Assembly: GCF_001039355.2 (NCBI RefSeq)
Contig: NW_019775247.1
Span: 70,220-134,219, forward strand
Source: Lingula anatina
Lineage: Eukaryota; Brachiopoda; Lingulata; Lingulida; Lingulidae
Length of the DNA: 64,000 nt
Reading direction: 5' to 3'
Below the pieces are notes generated by a model. It was not told where the DNA came from. It ran no database searches and saw only the letters and a program-made list of their open reading frames with translations. Every line of letters starts with the position of its first letter. Position 1 is the stretch's first letter. This document shows, piece by piece, positions 45,956 through 56,513 of this stretch. The position numbers and the translations under genes are program-made.

Positions 45956-47950
45956 TTAATAATCATAACAGGGCTTTAACTGGTCGAAATGTGCGGTCTT
46001 GACCTTCGCATGCGTACCCTTGGAGATCTGATAAACTAACTCGACTGGGGAGCCCACAACTGTGAACGGCCCTTGCCATTTAGGTTGCAGTTTTGGACTG
46101 AGGCCCTTCTTTTTGTTGTTAATTTTCTGCCACACTCGGTCACCAATTCGATATGGTTCCCCATGAACTAAACGGTCATAGCTTATTTTCTGACGTATCG
46201 CACTTTTCGTAATGGCCTCCCGAGCACGAATACAGTTACTACTGTTACCCGGTACTACTGTGAACTGAACTGCGATAAGCACATAAGGTAACTTCATGTC
46301 CCAGTCGCGCTGTCGTGCACTAGGTTCAAGTAATTTGGTTAAACATCGGGTCAAGGTCCGGTTGAACGGCTCAACCCTCCTTTTTTTTTTGTTGTTCTGG
46401 TTCTTCTTCTTTTTAAACAAGTTCATCCCAGTATCCCAGGTATGTTCTTGTGGCGTTGGAACGAGGCACCACGTCTTTAGAGGTTGGCTTTTTACCAATC
46501 TCTAGGGCTTCTATTACAGGTCGTACGTCTGGATCTTGCTTCTGAAGCTCTTTGGTTTCTGTTAGGCTAACTGTGGGGTCAATCTTTATGGTGCGGACAA
46601 AGGCTGGCTTGGAATGGACCCACTCTGCTTTCACCCACCTCTTCTTCAGCGTAGAACCTTGTTGTTCTGGTTCTTCGTGACGGGCACATTGTTGGCAAGG
46701 GTGTCTGGACATAGCATCGGCATTGTTGTGGCTTCTGCCCGCTCTATGTGCGAGAATTGGCTGATACTCCTCCACTACTTGCATCCATCTGGCCAATTGT
46801 CCTTCCGCGTCTTTCATTCTTAGTAACCACATGACAGCAGCGTGTTCAGTACGGATCGTGAAGTCTCGGCTGTACAAATATTGACGAAAATGTTTCATAA
46901 AATACACGGCAGAGAAAAATTCTTTTCTAGTAACACAGTAATTGCGCTCTGCTTTTCCCAAGGCCTTACTTGCATACGCAATAACCTTCTCCTTTCCCCC
47001 TTGTATCTGAGAGAGTACAGCTCCTATTCCGAAATTACTCGCATCTGTGTCCAAAATGAACCTTCCCTCTGCCGTGGGATATGCCAGTATTGGCGCCTGT
47101 ATTAATCTTCTCTTCAAGTCCTCAAAAGCCGCTTGACATTCCTCAGTCCAACAGAATTGTTTTCCTTTTTCAGTAAGTTGATGAAGAGGATGGGCAATCT
47201 TAGCAAACTCTAGAATAAACCTTCGATAATACGACGCCAATCCCAGAAAACTTCTCACTTCTGTAACTGTCTGGGGTACCGTCCAATCTTTGACTGCTTG
47301 AATCTTGTCGGGATCTGTCCTGATTCCTTCTGCTGACACTGTATGGCCAAGGTAAGCCACTTCTTTTTGAAAGAAATGACACTTTTTAGGTTTAAGCTTT
47401 AGATTTGCTACTTGTAGTCTTCTGAACCCCTCTCGAAGGCGCTCGAGTTCCTCTTCAAAGGTTTTCCCATATACAATGACATCATCTAAATATACTAGTA
47501 GCGTTTGCCAGTGTAACCCTGCCTAAATTCGTTCCATAAGTCGTTCGAAGGTCGCTGGAGCATTGCAAAGACCAAACAGCATAACCCTCGATTGATAAAG
47601 TCCACCGCGAACAGTGAATGCCAACTTTTCTTTTGCTTTCTCATCAAGTTCCACTTGCCAATATCCACTAGCGAGGGCAGCCGTTGAGAACCATACCACC
47701 CCAGAGAGAGCATCTAAGGTGTCGTCTATGCGTGGCAGGGGATACGAGTCTTTCACAGTCACTGAATTCAGCTTACGATAGTCTACACAGAATTGGGTTG
47801 ATCCATCTTTCTTCTTTACCAGTACTATAGGTGATGCCCAAGGACTACTTGAAGGCTCGATTACTCGTTGTATAACAACTGCACATCGTGTGCTACAGTT
47901 TCTTTTATTACTCTTCTGACTTCGGCACCGATGTTGTCCATCACATATAG
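45956..47950 (-). pseudogene. Gypsy copy B pol, integrase core deleted
   Basis: Reading right to left: partial reverse transcriptase from about 47945 (IEPSSSPWASPIVLVKKKDG, VYLDDVIVYGKTFEEE), RNase H (FILDTDASNFGIGAVLSQ, NYCVTRKEFFSAVYFMKHF, AGRSHNNADAMSRHPC), then a jump at about 46380-46440 straight to the end of the integrase core (EPFNRTL) and its C-terminal module (GLSPKLQPKWQGPFTVV). About 600 bp with the HHCC zinc domain and the first two catalytic Asp are missing, replaced by a poly-purine stretch. One stop (TAG) at about 47523-47525 interrupts RT. The 5' end stops near 47950 next to a hAT fragment. Not functional. Confidence 0.88.
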
Positions 47951-48060
47951 TGCTAGATATCTAATCTGAAACATATATCAATATTTCTTGAAATATATAA
48001 TCAATTTTTCAGTCTTAAATAAAACAACGGATCCTTTTACATGTAAAGAAAAATATTCCT

Positions 48061-49094
48061 TTAACATGTGATAAATAAACTTAAAATATCAACTACCACT
48101 ACAAGATTCATCAGGAAATTCTTGAAGACAGCAATATCTATACTCTCATCTGCAACTATTGATATAAAGTTAGCAGCCTCCATCCTCTCATTGAAATATT
48201 TTCTTAACACCATATCTGCAGATGTGATCATTTCCTCAACCTGTGAAATTTCAAAGTAGGACCAGTTCAAATTAAATCATTATGTTAAAAAAGAGAATTT
48301 AGTATTTGGATCAGTTGTCAACAAGGAAAATCCGAATGACTGTTGACTGTGATAACTTATTATTTTTATACAGATAGTTGAAGTAGGCCTACATTTAGAT
48401 CCCTGCAATAAAGCTAAAATACCCTAATAGTAATAAGTATCTTTGAGCGTTCTTTAAAAATGAACAGTAATTTAAACTGGTCCTTCAACTTACCAATACT
48501 AAGATATATTTATCATTTGCAACAAACAGAATGCATAATAAAATTTAATTCAGAAATTGCTTAACCAAATCTTAACAGGACCGGCATCAATTTTACCATT
48601 TTGAATCGCTTTGAATGAAGTGCTACTTTTTATTGTTTTTTTTATTATTATTATTTTTTTGTCTTTTTTTATATATGCATTGTTACAGTACTTATAGTTT
48701 CATGATGTCTGTAAAGAGCAGACCCAATCTGCATACCGTTGCATTCTTGAAGCTCCATTAATGATCCAAATTTGCTAATGGGTAAATCTTCCTTAATAAT
48801 CCAATAAATAGTTCGCAGTTGGACGCTTAAGTTATCAGTTATTATTTTTTCCGCATTAGTTAATGCCTTTTTGAATGTGGCAGCTTGCTGTTGTGCACAA
48901 TTCCTATGTTGCTGAGGGGCCTTGTGCCGCTTGAGACTACTGCGTTGAAAATCCAAGCAATCACTTGTGTATGTGTTTTTGGATTTGCCTGCCCGGCAAA
49001 CGGCACAAAACATTTTTTCAAAAATCAACCACTTGAATTCATTCAACCATGTAGGGATAAATGATCTGACTCTTCTGCAACACACATGGACCAC
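48061..49094 (-). pseudogene. ZNF862-like hAT transposase fragment, two exons
   Basis: Exon 1 (about 48692-49094) shows a TTF-type finger: WLNEFKWLIFEKMFCAVC, then DCLDFQRSSLKRHKA and H..C, and a helix leading to MELQECNGMQIGSALY. A donor-like ATAA|GTACTG ends it. Exon 2 (to 48240, after acceptor TTTCACAG) contains MITSADMVLRKYFNERM and NFISIVADESIDIAVFK, the block around the first catalytic Asp. The frame closes at 48061 and no dimerisation domain was found, so the gene is truncated. It belongs to the same broad family as the elements at 25-32 and 61-63 kb but is clearly another lineage. Confidence 0.7.
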
Positions 49095-49849
49095 TTGCTG
49101 TCACCGCCATGACTGTATAAACCATGTGACTAGTATACCTTAAAGTTTCAGATCAATTGACCTCGATTACACATAGAGGATTTCACTGAAGCGAAACTAA
49201 AGCAAGGTCTACTCTTGAATTGACAAAATGAAACCATTGATGATTCGTCCCTAGTTTTATTGGTTCGTACTACCAGATCACTATCAAACTCATAAGCCCA
49301 ATTTGTCAAAATACCTATGTGTAATTTATTATGCCTTCTTAACTAAAAAAAACTTGCATCCCCCGGGACGCATCGCCGTGCTCTTTTTTTTCCCTGTCGG
49401 CCAGACTTCTATCAAATGTCATAAGGTCATGATCTGTTTTTAAAGGGAATATTCCAGCAGGGAGTTCCACTTGGTGTTGATCAATGCTTCTGGGAATGGT
49501 CTTTTTCATAATTTAATTGTGACATAGCCCTTCTTATCTGCCTCTGTTCCACTTTTATTTCCTCTAATGTTTGAAAAATGTTTTCTAAATGTATTGAAAG
49601 GCATTATATTTCACTATAAATATATGTGCACATCCACAGTACTGGGTAACAACAATAGGTCATGGGCATCAACATGGCGCCTGATTTATTATCATGCTTT
49701 CCACTAAAATATTCATCGTATTTTGCTTTACATAAATAAATTTTAGAAAATTTAACATTACATTATCAGGGAAGGGTACACTTAACAAAGTTAGAAAGAT
49801 TCCATCCAGATTCAGGGACTAAAGAACGATGCAGAGTTGACCACATTGT
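49095..49849. other. No gene recognised
   Basis: AT-rich, without readable genes or clear repeats. Confidence 0.4.
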
Positions 49850-50495
49850 AAACGTCTCTGTGGACACTGGCGACACTCTCTACCAGCAATAGCTCACGCG
49901 TTTGGTTCATGAACACACCAACCCAGTCACTTATACTTTTTGGCACTTTTACGGCTAACGGGCAGCGGGATCGTAGGGGAATGCTGAGGCTTTAATCCAA
50001 TTTGTGAACATCATGACAGCAGTAAACCCCACAGACCTGGCACCTGTGACTGTTAAATCTGAAAGAGCAAGGTTAATCTCCCAGAGACCCGTCTGTCCCA
50101 TGGGAAGTTTCCAGTCTCGCCTTGCGTGGTTTCCTAAGGGAGCACCTTAATCGAGGGTTGGACATCCTTCACCATTACTGTCTCTTTTCGCTTTCCAGTA
50201 GATAAATACAAAAGGGACATGTCTGGTGGACTGAACTGAAACAAAATAGGACTAAACTCTGCCCCGACACTCATGGGCGAACTCTGCAAACTCGGGCTGG
50301 CATTTCCCTTCAGCTCCGAGCTGTCGACAGCACCTTCTACATGACATCTTGGACGCGGCCGGCCTTCCACCCAAAATTGTCCATGCCGCAGTGGCTTCCT
50401 CTGCAACAAGGGATCCCACGATCTGTCAGCCACCACTTGTCCTCTGGAATGCGTAACAGTGAATGCAGTTACGGGATTGAGCTAAGAAACAGTGC
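49850..50495 (-). repeat. Gypsy LTR fragment (A/C family)
   Basis: Aligns with 51750-52440 of LTR C (shared words GACACTCTCTACCAGCAA, AGATCGTAGGGGAACGCTGA-like, GTCCATGCCGCAG, GAATGCAGTTACGGGATTG). Both ends are internal to the LTR, so it is a truncated copy. The open frames 50134-50436 and 50341-50760 cross it and are not genes. Confidence 0.8.
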
Positions 50496-50824
50496 TTTTT
50501 GGAGTTGTTGTCAACCGGACAAGTTGACAAAAATTTTGGTTGTCCGGTTTGTGATTTCCACTTGCCCGATGTCCAGGGAGAGGGAATATTACAACAGGAG
50601 TCTGACGTTTTATGTCTTATGTTTATTTCTCTCCCATACTGTTCATCTCTCTTTTGTCTATCTTATACACTTTTCCCCAATGGGCTTAATTCAAGCAATT
50701 TACTTTTATTCTTTTCCATGCATATGCTTAACTAAATGGCTAAACATTAGATTAAATTAAACTGCTAATAATATTACTCTGATTACAGAGTTTCATGACA
50801 TAATGAAGTGTGATTCATGATATT
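50496..50824. other. Short spacer, no gene
   Basis: Includes an inverted pair CCGGACAAG...GGTTGTCCGG (50514-50550). The five bases before the LTR of copy C are GATAT, the possible 3' half of its target duplication. Confidence 0.4.
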
Positions 50825-51170
50825 GTAACGCGCGAGGTTGCCGCGTCGGCGCACGACCCCGGACGCAATGTGGGAATATGATGTTGAAACAGGGAAAGTA
50901 TATCCCAGTCCTTCGAAATTAACAACAAAGGCATATGGTTACAGTTCAAATATTATTATTATACACCAATTTGCTTTCAATAAAAGAGATATTTCAAGAG
51001 ATATATACAAGGCCTAAAGCCATAGAGTTTGTAATAAAATCGAGCAACGTTTTTCATGGTATGGTAGCGTAGCGCATATCAGCATCTTTCTTCATGGTAG
51101 CGTAGCGCTAATCAGCTTCTATCTTCATGGTAGAAACGACAACCGTTGAACGCGGTAGAGTCATCTAGGG

Positions 51171-51600
51171 GATGGCGACGATATCTTACGCCTGGGGACG
51201 GCATAACGACGACCGTTGAACGCGGCGGCGTCATCTAGGGGATGGCGACGACATCTTACGCCTGGGGACGGTATAACGACGACCATTGAACGCGGCGGCG
51301 TCATCTAGGGGATGGTGACGACATCTTCATGGTAGAAACGACGACCGTTGAATGCGGCGGCGTCATCTAGGGGATGGCGACGATATCTTACGCCTGGGGA
51401 CAGCATAACGACGACCGTTGAACGCGGCAGCGTCATCTAGGGGATGGCGACGACATCTTACGCCTGGGGACGGCATAACGACGACCGTTGAACGCGGCGG
51501 CGTCATCTAGGGGATGGCGACGATATCTTACGCCTGGGGATGGCATAACGACAACCGTTGAACGCGGCGGCGTCATCTAGGGGATGGTGACGACATCTTC
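51171..51600. repeat. 70-bp minisatellite inside LTR C
   Basis: Units starting GATGGCGACGA(T/C)ATCTTACG at 51171, 51241, 51311, 51373, 51443, 51513 and 51583; period 70 bp except one 62-bp unit. Each contains AACGACGACCGTTGAACGCG and GGCGTCATCTAGGG. Strongly CpG-rich against an AT-rich background. LTR A has a related ~73-bp array. Confidence 0.93.
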
Positions 51601-52699
51601 ATGGTGGGCGTCTGTTCAGTTTCTCAGCATTCCGGCTGTTACTGCAATGGCAGAGGAGCTCGGTACGCATCACACGGCCGCAGCCGCGGGAACGGAACCT
51701 GAATGGGATTCACAGACTGTACCCTCGGTCTGTGAACCTGGTTCGACGACTCGACTCTGAAGTGGACACGGCGACACTCTCCACCAGCAAAATCTCACGG
51801 GTACGGTTCATGCACACAACAACTCAGTCCTGGCACTTTTTCCACCCACGGGCGGCGAGATCGTAGGGGAACGCTGAGGCCTTCAGTTCAATCAGTGAAC
51901 ATCTTGGCGGCAGTAAACCCCGCGGACCCGGAACCTGTGACTGTTAGCTCTGAAAGAGCAAGGTTAATCTTCCGTGGCGCATTTCCTGCATTATCTACGC
52001 CCTGGACCCGTCTGTCCCATGGGAAGTTCCCAGTCTCGCCTCGGCGGGAGCGGAGGTTTCCTAGGGGAGCACCGTGATCGAGGGTTAGGACGTCCTTCAC
52101 CATTACTGTCTCTTTTCGCTTTCCGGTAGCTGCATGCAAAGGGACACGTCTGGCGGACCGAACTAAAACAAAATAAGAACATAACACTGCCCCGATCATA
52201 CATGGGGGAACACTGCGCACTTGGGCTGGCATTTTCCCTTCAGCTCCGAGCTGTCGACGACGCCTCCTACATGATGTCTTGGACCCGATCAGCCTTTCAC
52301 CCAAAATCGTCCATGCCGCAGCGGCTTCCTTGGCCAGGATCCTAAACATCTGCAACCAAGGGATCCCATGATCTGACAGCCACCACTTGTCCTCCGGAGC
52401 GCGTCACGGTGAATGCAGTTACAGGATTGCGTTAAGAAACTCACTAAAAACTAACGGTACATGTAGCTGACATAACTGTCAGCCAAAATACTACAAAAAA
52501 AAATAGACTAATCTTCGAAAAGAAAATTCTTCACAATTTTTCCCGACTATGTCGGGTAGCCCGAGGGCTACCCGCAGCCCGTTTCACTCACTTTTTGTCT
52601 CTCTCTTGTGCTTTATGACTGTCACTCTAAGATACTTTCTTTCTTCCCCGCTTCAACTTGAAGAACTTGAAAGACGCCGCTAACGATCAGCTGAGCGGT

Positions 52700-52722
52700 T
52701 ATTTATAGCGACCTTGACGTCA
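52700..52722 (-). promoter_or_regulatory. LTR promoter C: CRE plus TATA box
   Basis: Minus strand: TGACGTCA (52715-52722) followed by TATAAATA (52700-52707), 7 bp apart, identical in layout to LTR A. Confidence 0.72.
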
Positions 52723-53073
52723 TGACCGCAGGTCGCGTGGTCACACTTTCTGACGGCACGTCGACACGGTTGGAACGACGTTGTTGATTCTTTCCCGTAC
52801 AGCAGTACAAATCTAACGTTTCTTTCTTTGTTTAAAATCATGGGGTATTTGGCATCTTTTCGTCTTTAAACGGCTCTAGAACGGCAACTAAAGTTGGACT
52901 GGTAAATTTTTGTCGGCATCGGTGTAGAGCTATTGGAGCCCCGTTCGTTACATTGCCCCCATCCTTTTAAAATTGATTCTCCCGAATCAAAATTAGTTTC
53001 TTCACAGGAACAACAGAAGCCAAAAAGAAAACGTTCAATTATTTAATAACATTCAGAATTTCATACAAAATTC

Positions 53074-53609
53074 TCAAAAGTGATACTCCTTTCGGAGTTC
53101 AAATCTCCCATCTGGGTACTTAATTCTTCTAACAATTATCAACCTCTTGGGTCTCAGAGGCTCTTCATCATCTGGATCGTCGTCTTCATCATCATCTTCT
53201 TCTTCATCTGTCCACTCTGTGGGAGGTGACTCTGGGGGATCTGAGAATTTGATGTTCTTCCCTCCAGGGGCTGGTCTTCTGTAAACTTTGGGTAGTATTG
53301 GTTTAACTGCACGTCTTCTTTTTCCTCCTTCACTGCAGGTGGGTCTAGCGCAGGTGTTGACTCTTCTGGTGATTGTTCCAAAGATGCCTCTTCTTCCAGG
53401 CTGACCTTCACTACCAAGGGGCTATTGATGCGTGCAATTTGTACAGTGGGTAGAGGATGCCGCTTTTGCAGGTGTTTTTCCAGGTAGTCCTTGTCTATCA
53501 GTATCTTGTGGCACAGATTACAGAATGCATGGATTTCTTGCTCATGTTTCCTCTTCTTGTCTCTTTGAGTAAAAGAGGCCTGGCATAAACGACAGGTCAG
53601 CAAGGGCAC
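53074..53609 (-). pseudogene. Gypsy copy C C2H2 zinc-finger ORF (env position)
   Basis: Starts 46 bp after the pol stop. Finger 1 CRLCQASFTQRDKKRKHEQE and finger 2 CNLCHKILIDKDYLEKHLQK are both complete with zinc ligands. A Glu/Pro-rich middle follows. Relative to copy A one frameshift near 53300 moves the C-terminal conserved block (KRLIIVRR, YPDGRFEL) into another frame ending at about 53074, so the uninterrupted frame stops at 53154. Function unknown; its presence in three copies argues it is a stable part of this lineage. Confidence 0.72.
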
Positions 53610-53655
53610 TGAAACGTGACAAAAAATAGAATTTATATTTTAATTGTACGTCCAC

Positions 53656-56317
53656 CTAGTAACATGCTTTCAAATTATCGTAGTGTACTACTCTAGGTGG
53701 ACTTCTGGAATTCAGCTGTATTCGATAAATTTGGGCAGACAATCTCTCCACGACCTCATAGGGACCTAGCCACTTGGGTTGAAGCTTTGGACTGACACCT
53801 TTCTTCTTCGTGAGATTGCAGTACCACACCAAGTCGCCTTTCTTGAACACGTCTCCGTGGACTCTTAAATCGTAATTTCGTTTCTGAATTACAGCACTCT
53901 TCTGTTGTTTCTCCGTCGCTCTCCTCCATACTTCTGTCAGATTTTCTCGAAGATTGTATGCGTAATCTGTCTGGTTTTGATCTGCCGAGGGTGGCTCTTC
54001 AATCATTGCGTGGACGGGTAAGTCTACTTCTCTTCCCAGCATCATCATGTTGGGCGTTTCGCCAGTGCTGGAATGTCTAGAGCTTCTGTATGCCATTAGG
54101 AAAAGCGGAATCTTCTCATCCCAGTCCTTCTGGTTCCTGCTGGGTTCTAGAAACTTAGTTATGCCGTTTATTAGGGTCCGATTGAAGCGTTCCACAAGGC
54201 CATCTGACTTGGGGTTAAAGGGAGCGGTCCTGGTCTTGTTTATACCCATCATGGCACAGACCTCTTGCATAACTGAAGACTCAAAATTTCTACCCTGATC
54301 AGAGTGGATGCTGCCAGGTGTCCCAAACCTTGTAAAGACCTCCTCCACTAGGACTTTGGCTATTGTGTTGGCCTCTTGATTTGGCAATGGAAATGCTTCT
54401 GCCCACTTGGTGAAATAATCACATACCACCAAGATAACTCGATTACCTCGGTTACTCTGGTTTAATGGTCCCAAGATGTCCATTCCTATCCGTTCCATAG
54501 GAGCTCCCACGAAAAACTGTTGTAATGGCGCCTTAGGTTTTCTTCCATATGTCTGTTGCTTTTGGCAAGTTCTGCAATTTTTGCACCAGGACCTTACATC
54601 ATTGGCTACACCATACCACCAGTATCGTTCCTGTATCCTGGCTAATGTTCTCTCTGCACCCATGTGACCGGCAGTAGGATGCGAATGGAAATGCTCCAGG
54701 ATCATCTTTCGATATACCTTAGGGACAATCACTAGGGGTCTTGTCACCGATCCATCGTTTGATTCTTCTGTTGTGCATAACACTCAAGATTCTAGAGACA
54801 ACTGGTCCCATTTAGCTACAAGGGTGCGGATGGCTGGAGACCATGGTTCCTGGCCATACTCTAATGGTCCAGATCCTTTACGCATGGCTACTAGAACTGG
54901 TCGGATATCTGCATCCTCTCCCTGGGCCTCAGCCATCTCTTCTAATTTCACCAAAGGGGCAATGGAGATACTTCTTATGTGAGCTGGTTGAGGGTGCATC
55001 TGATCCTGGCGAATCCAGCGTCTCTTCATCACACGGCCCTGTTGTTTGGGTTCTTCTTCTCGTCCACACTGATGGCAAGGGTAACGGGATAGCCCATCCG
55101 CATTTTCATGACTCCTTCCAGCTCGATGTTCTAGGTTAGGTTGGTACTCTTCTACTACTTGTATCCACCGGGCCAACTGTCCCTCGGCATCTTTCATTCT
55201 GAGGAGCCAAGTCAGGGCTGCATGGTCGGTACGCAAAGTAAAATCTTGTCCATACAGGAAGCTGCGAAAATGCTTCATGAAATGAATTGCTGCCAGAAAT
55301 TCTTTTCTTGTGACACAGTAGTTTCGTTCTTCTTTTGTGAAGGCCCTGCTAGCATAGGCTATAACTTTTTCTTGTCCCTCTTGGACTTGAGACAACACTG
55401 CACCCATACCAAAATTACTGGCGTCTGTATCTAATATGTAGCGACCTTCAATGCTTGGATAAGCAAGAATGGGGGAAGAAATAAGTCGTTGCTTCAGTTC
55501 TTGAAAAGAGTCTTCACACTCTTCATTCCATAGGAAGAGATTTCCCTTCTCTGTCAAACGGTGTAGGGGTCTGGCTATATTGGCAAACCCTTTTATGAAC
55601 TTCCGGTAATAGGACGCTAACCCCAGAAAACTTCTAACTTCCGTTACCGTTCCGGGGGTTTTCCACTCCTTTATCACCTCGATCTTGTCTGGGTCTGTTC
55701 TAACCCCGTGCTTGGAGTCAACGTGACCGAGGTACTTCACTTCTGACTGAAACAGGTGGCATTTCTTTGGCTTCAACTTCATCTTGGCCTCTCGGAGACG
55801 ACGGAAGACCTCTTTGACCCTTTCTACCTCCTCTTCGAACGTTTTTCAAAAGACTATGATGTCGTCCAAGTACACGAGGAGAATTTTCCAGTGGAGTCCA
55901 CTCATCACTTGCTCCATGAGTCGTTCAAAGGTGGCTGGCGCGTTGCACATCCCAAATGGCATAACCTTCCATTGAAAAAGCCCGCCTCGGACAGCAAACG
56001 CTGATTTCCTCTTGGCATCTTCATCCAATTGCACCTGCCAGTAGCCACTGGCCAAATCAAATGTAGAAAACCACTCTGTCCCCGACAGTGCGTCAAATGT
56101 GTCATCAATTTTCGGGAGAGGGTACGAATCTTTCATGGTGACAGAGTTCAGTTTCCGGAAGTCAACACAAATTCGTGTAGACCCATCTTTCTTGGTCACC
56201 AGCACGATCGGTGATGCCCACGGACTCGCAGACGGCTCTATGACGCCCCTTTCTAACATCTCTTGCACATGTTTATCAGCTTCATCTTGCTGTGATCTAG
56301 GCAACCTTCGGTATCCC
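53656..56317 (-). pseudogene. Gypsy copy C pol: RT-RNase H-integrase
   Basis: One minus-strand frame with only two stops. RT: VIEPSASPWASPIVLVTKKD, YPLPKIDDTFDAL, WFSTFDLASGYWQV, FGMCNAPATFERLM and the catalytic YLDD. RNase H: YILDTDASNFGMGAVLSQ, NYCVTRKEFLAAIHFMKHF, AGRSHENADGLSR. Integrase: H-H-C-C zinc domain (HFHSHPTAGH...CKNCRTCQ), catalytic Asp in GMDILG, Asp in HSDQG, Glu in DGLVERFNR, then the KKGVSPKLQPKWLGPYEV module. Stops: TGA at about 55846-55848 just after YLDD, and TGA at 54784-54786 before the integrase. The 5' part with gag and protease is cut at 56317 by the Harbinger element. Order RT-RH-IN is that of Ty3/Gypsy. Confidence 0.95.
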
Positions 56318-56513
56318 GGGCCCCCGTTTCACAAAAAAACTTAAGTCGGGTTCTCTGACTTAGGGCTTGGTTACCAACGTAATTAAGTCGTTACGTCACT
56401 AAGTCCCGTTTCACAAAGAATCTAAAAGGTCGCTTACGTCGTTTTTTTCTAAGCTGTAAGTCGACGATGTCAAGCCTCCTCGGGAGGAGACTTAAGTCGT
56501 CGCTATCAGCAAA

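Larger units (their letters stand above)
50825..52951 (-). repeat. Gypsy copy C 3' LTR (2.1 kb)
   Basis: Bounded by TGTAACG at the left and CGTTACA at the right, mutually inverted as LTR ends should be. On the minus strand it is preceded by the polypurine tract AAAAGGATGGGGGCAA. It is about twice as long as LTR A, partly because of a 70-bp minisatellite (51171-51600). Promoter motifs at 52700-52722. Confidence 0.9.

Noticed and set aside
46296-46505. Plus-strand frames over the Gypsy pol regions
   Set aside because: Shadows of the minus-strand pol genes.
51888-52355. 155-codon frame (and 50134-50436, 50341-50760)
   Set aside because: Lie within LTR sequence; not shared in frame between the LTR copies.
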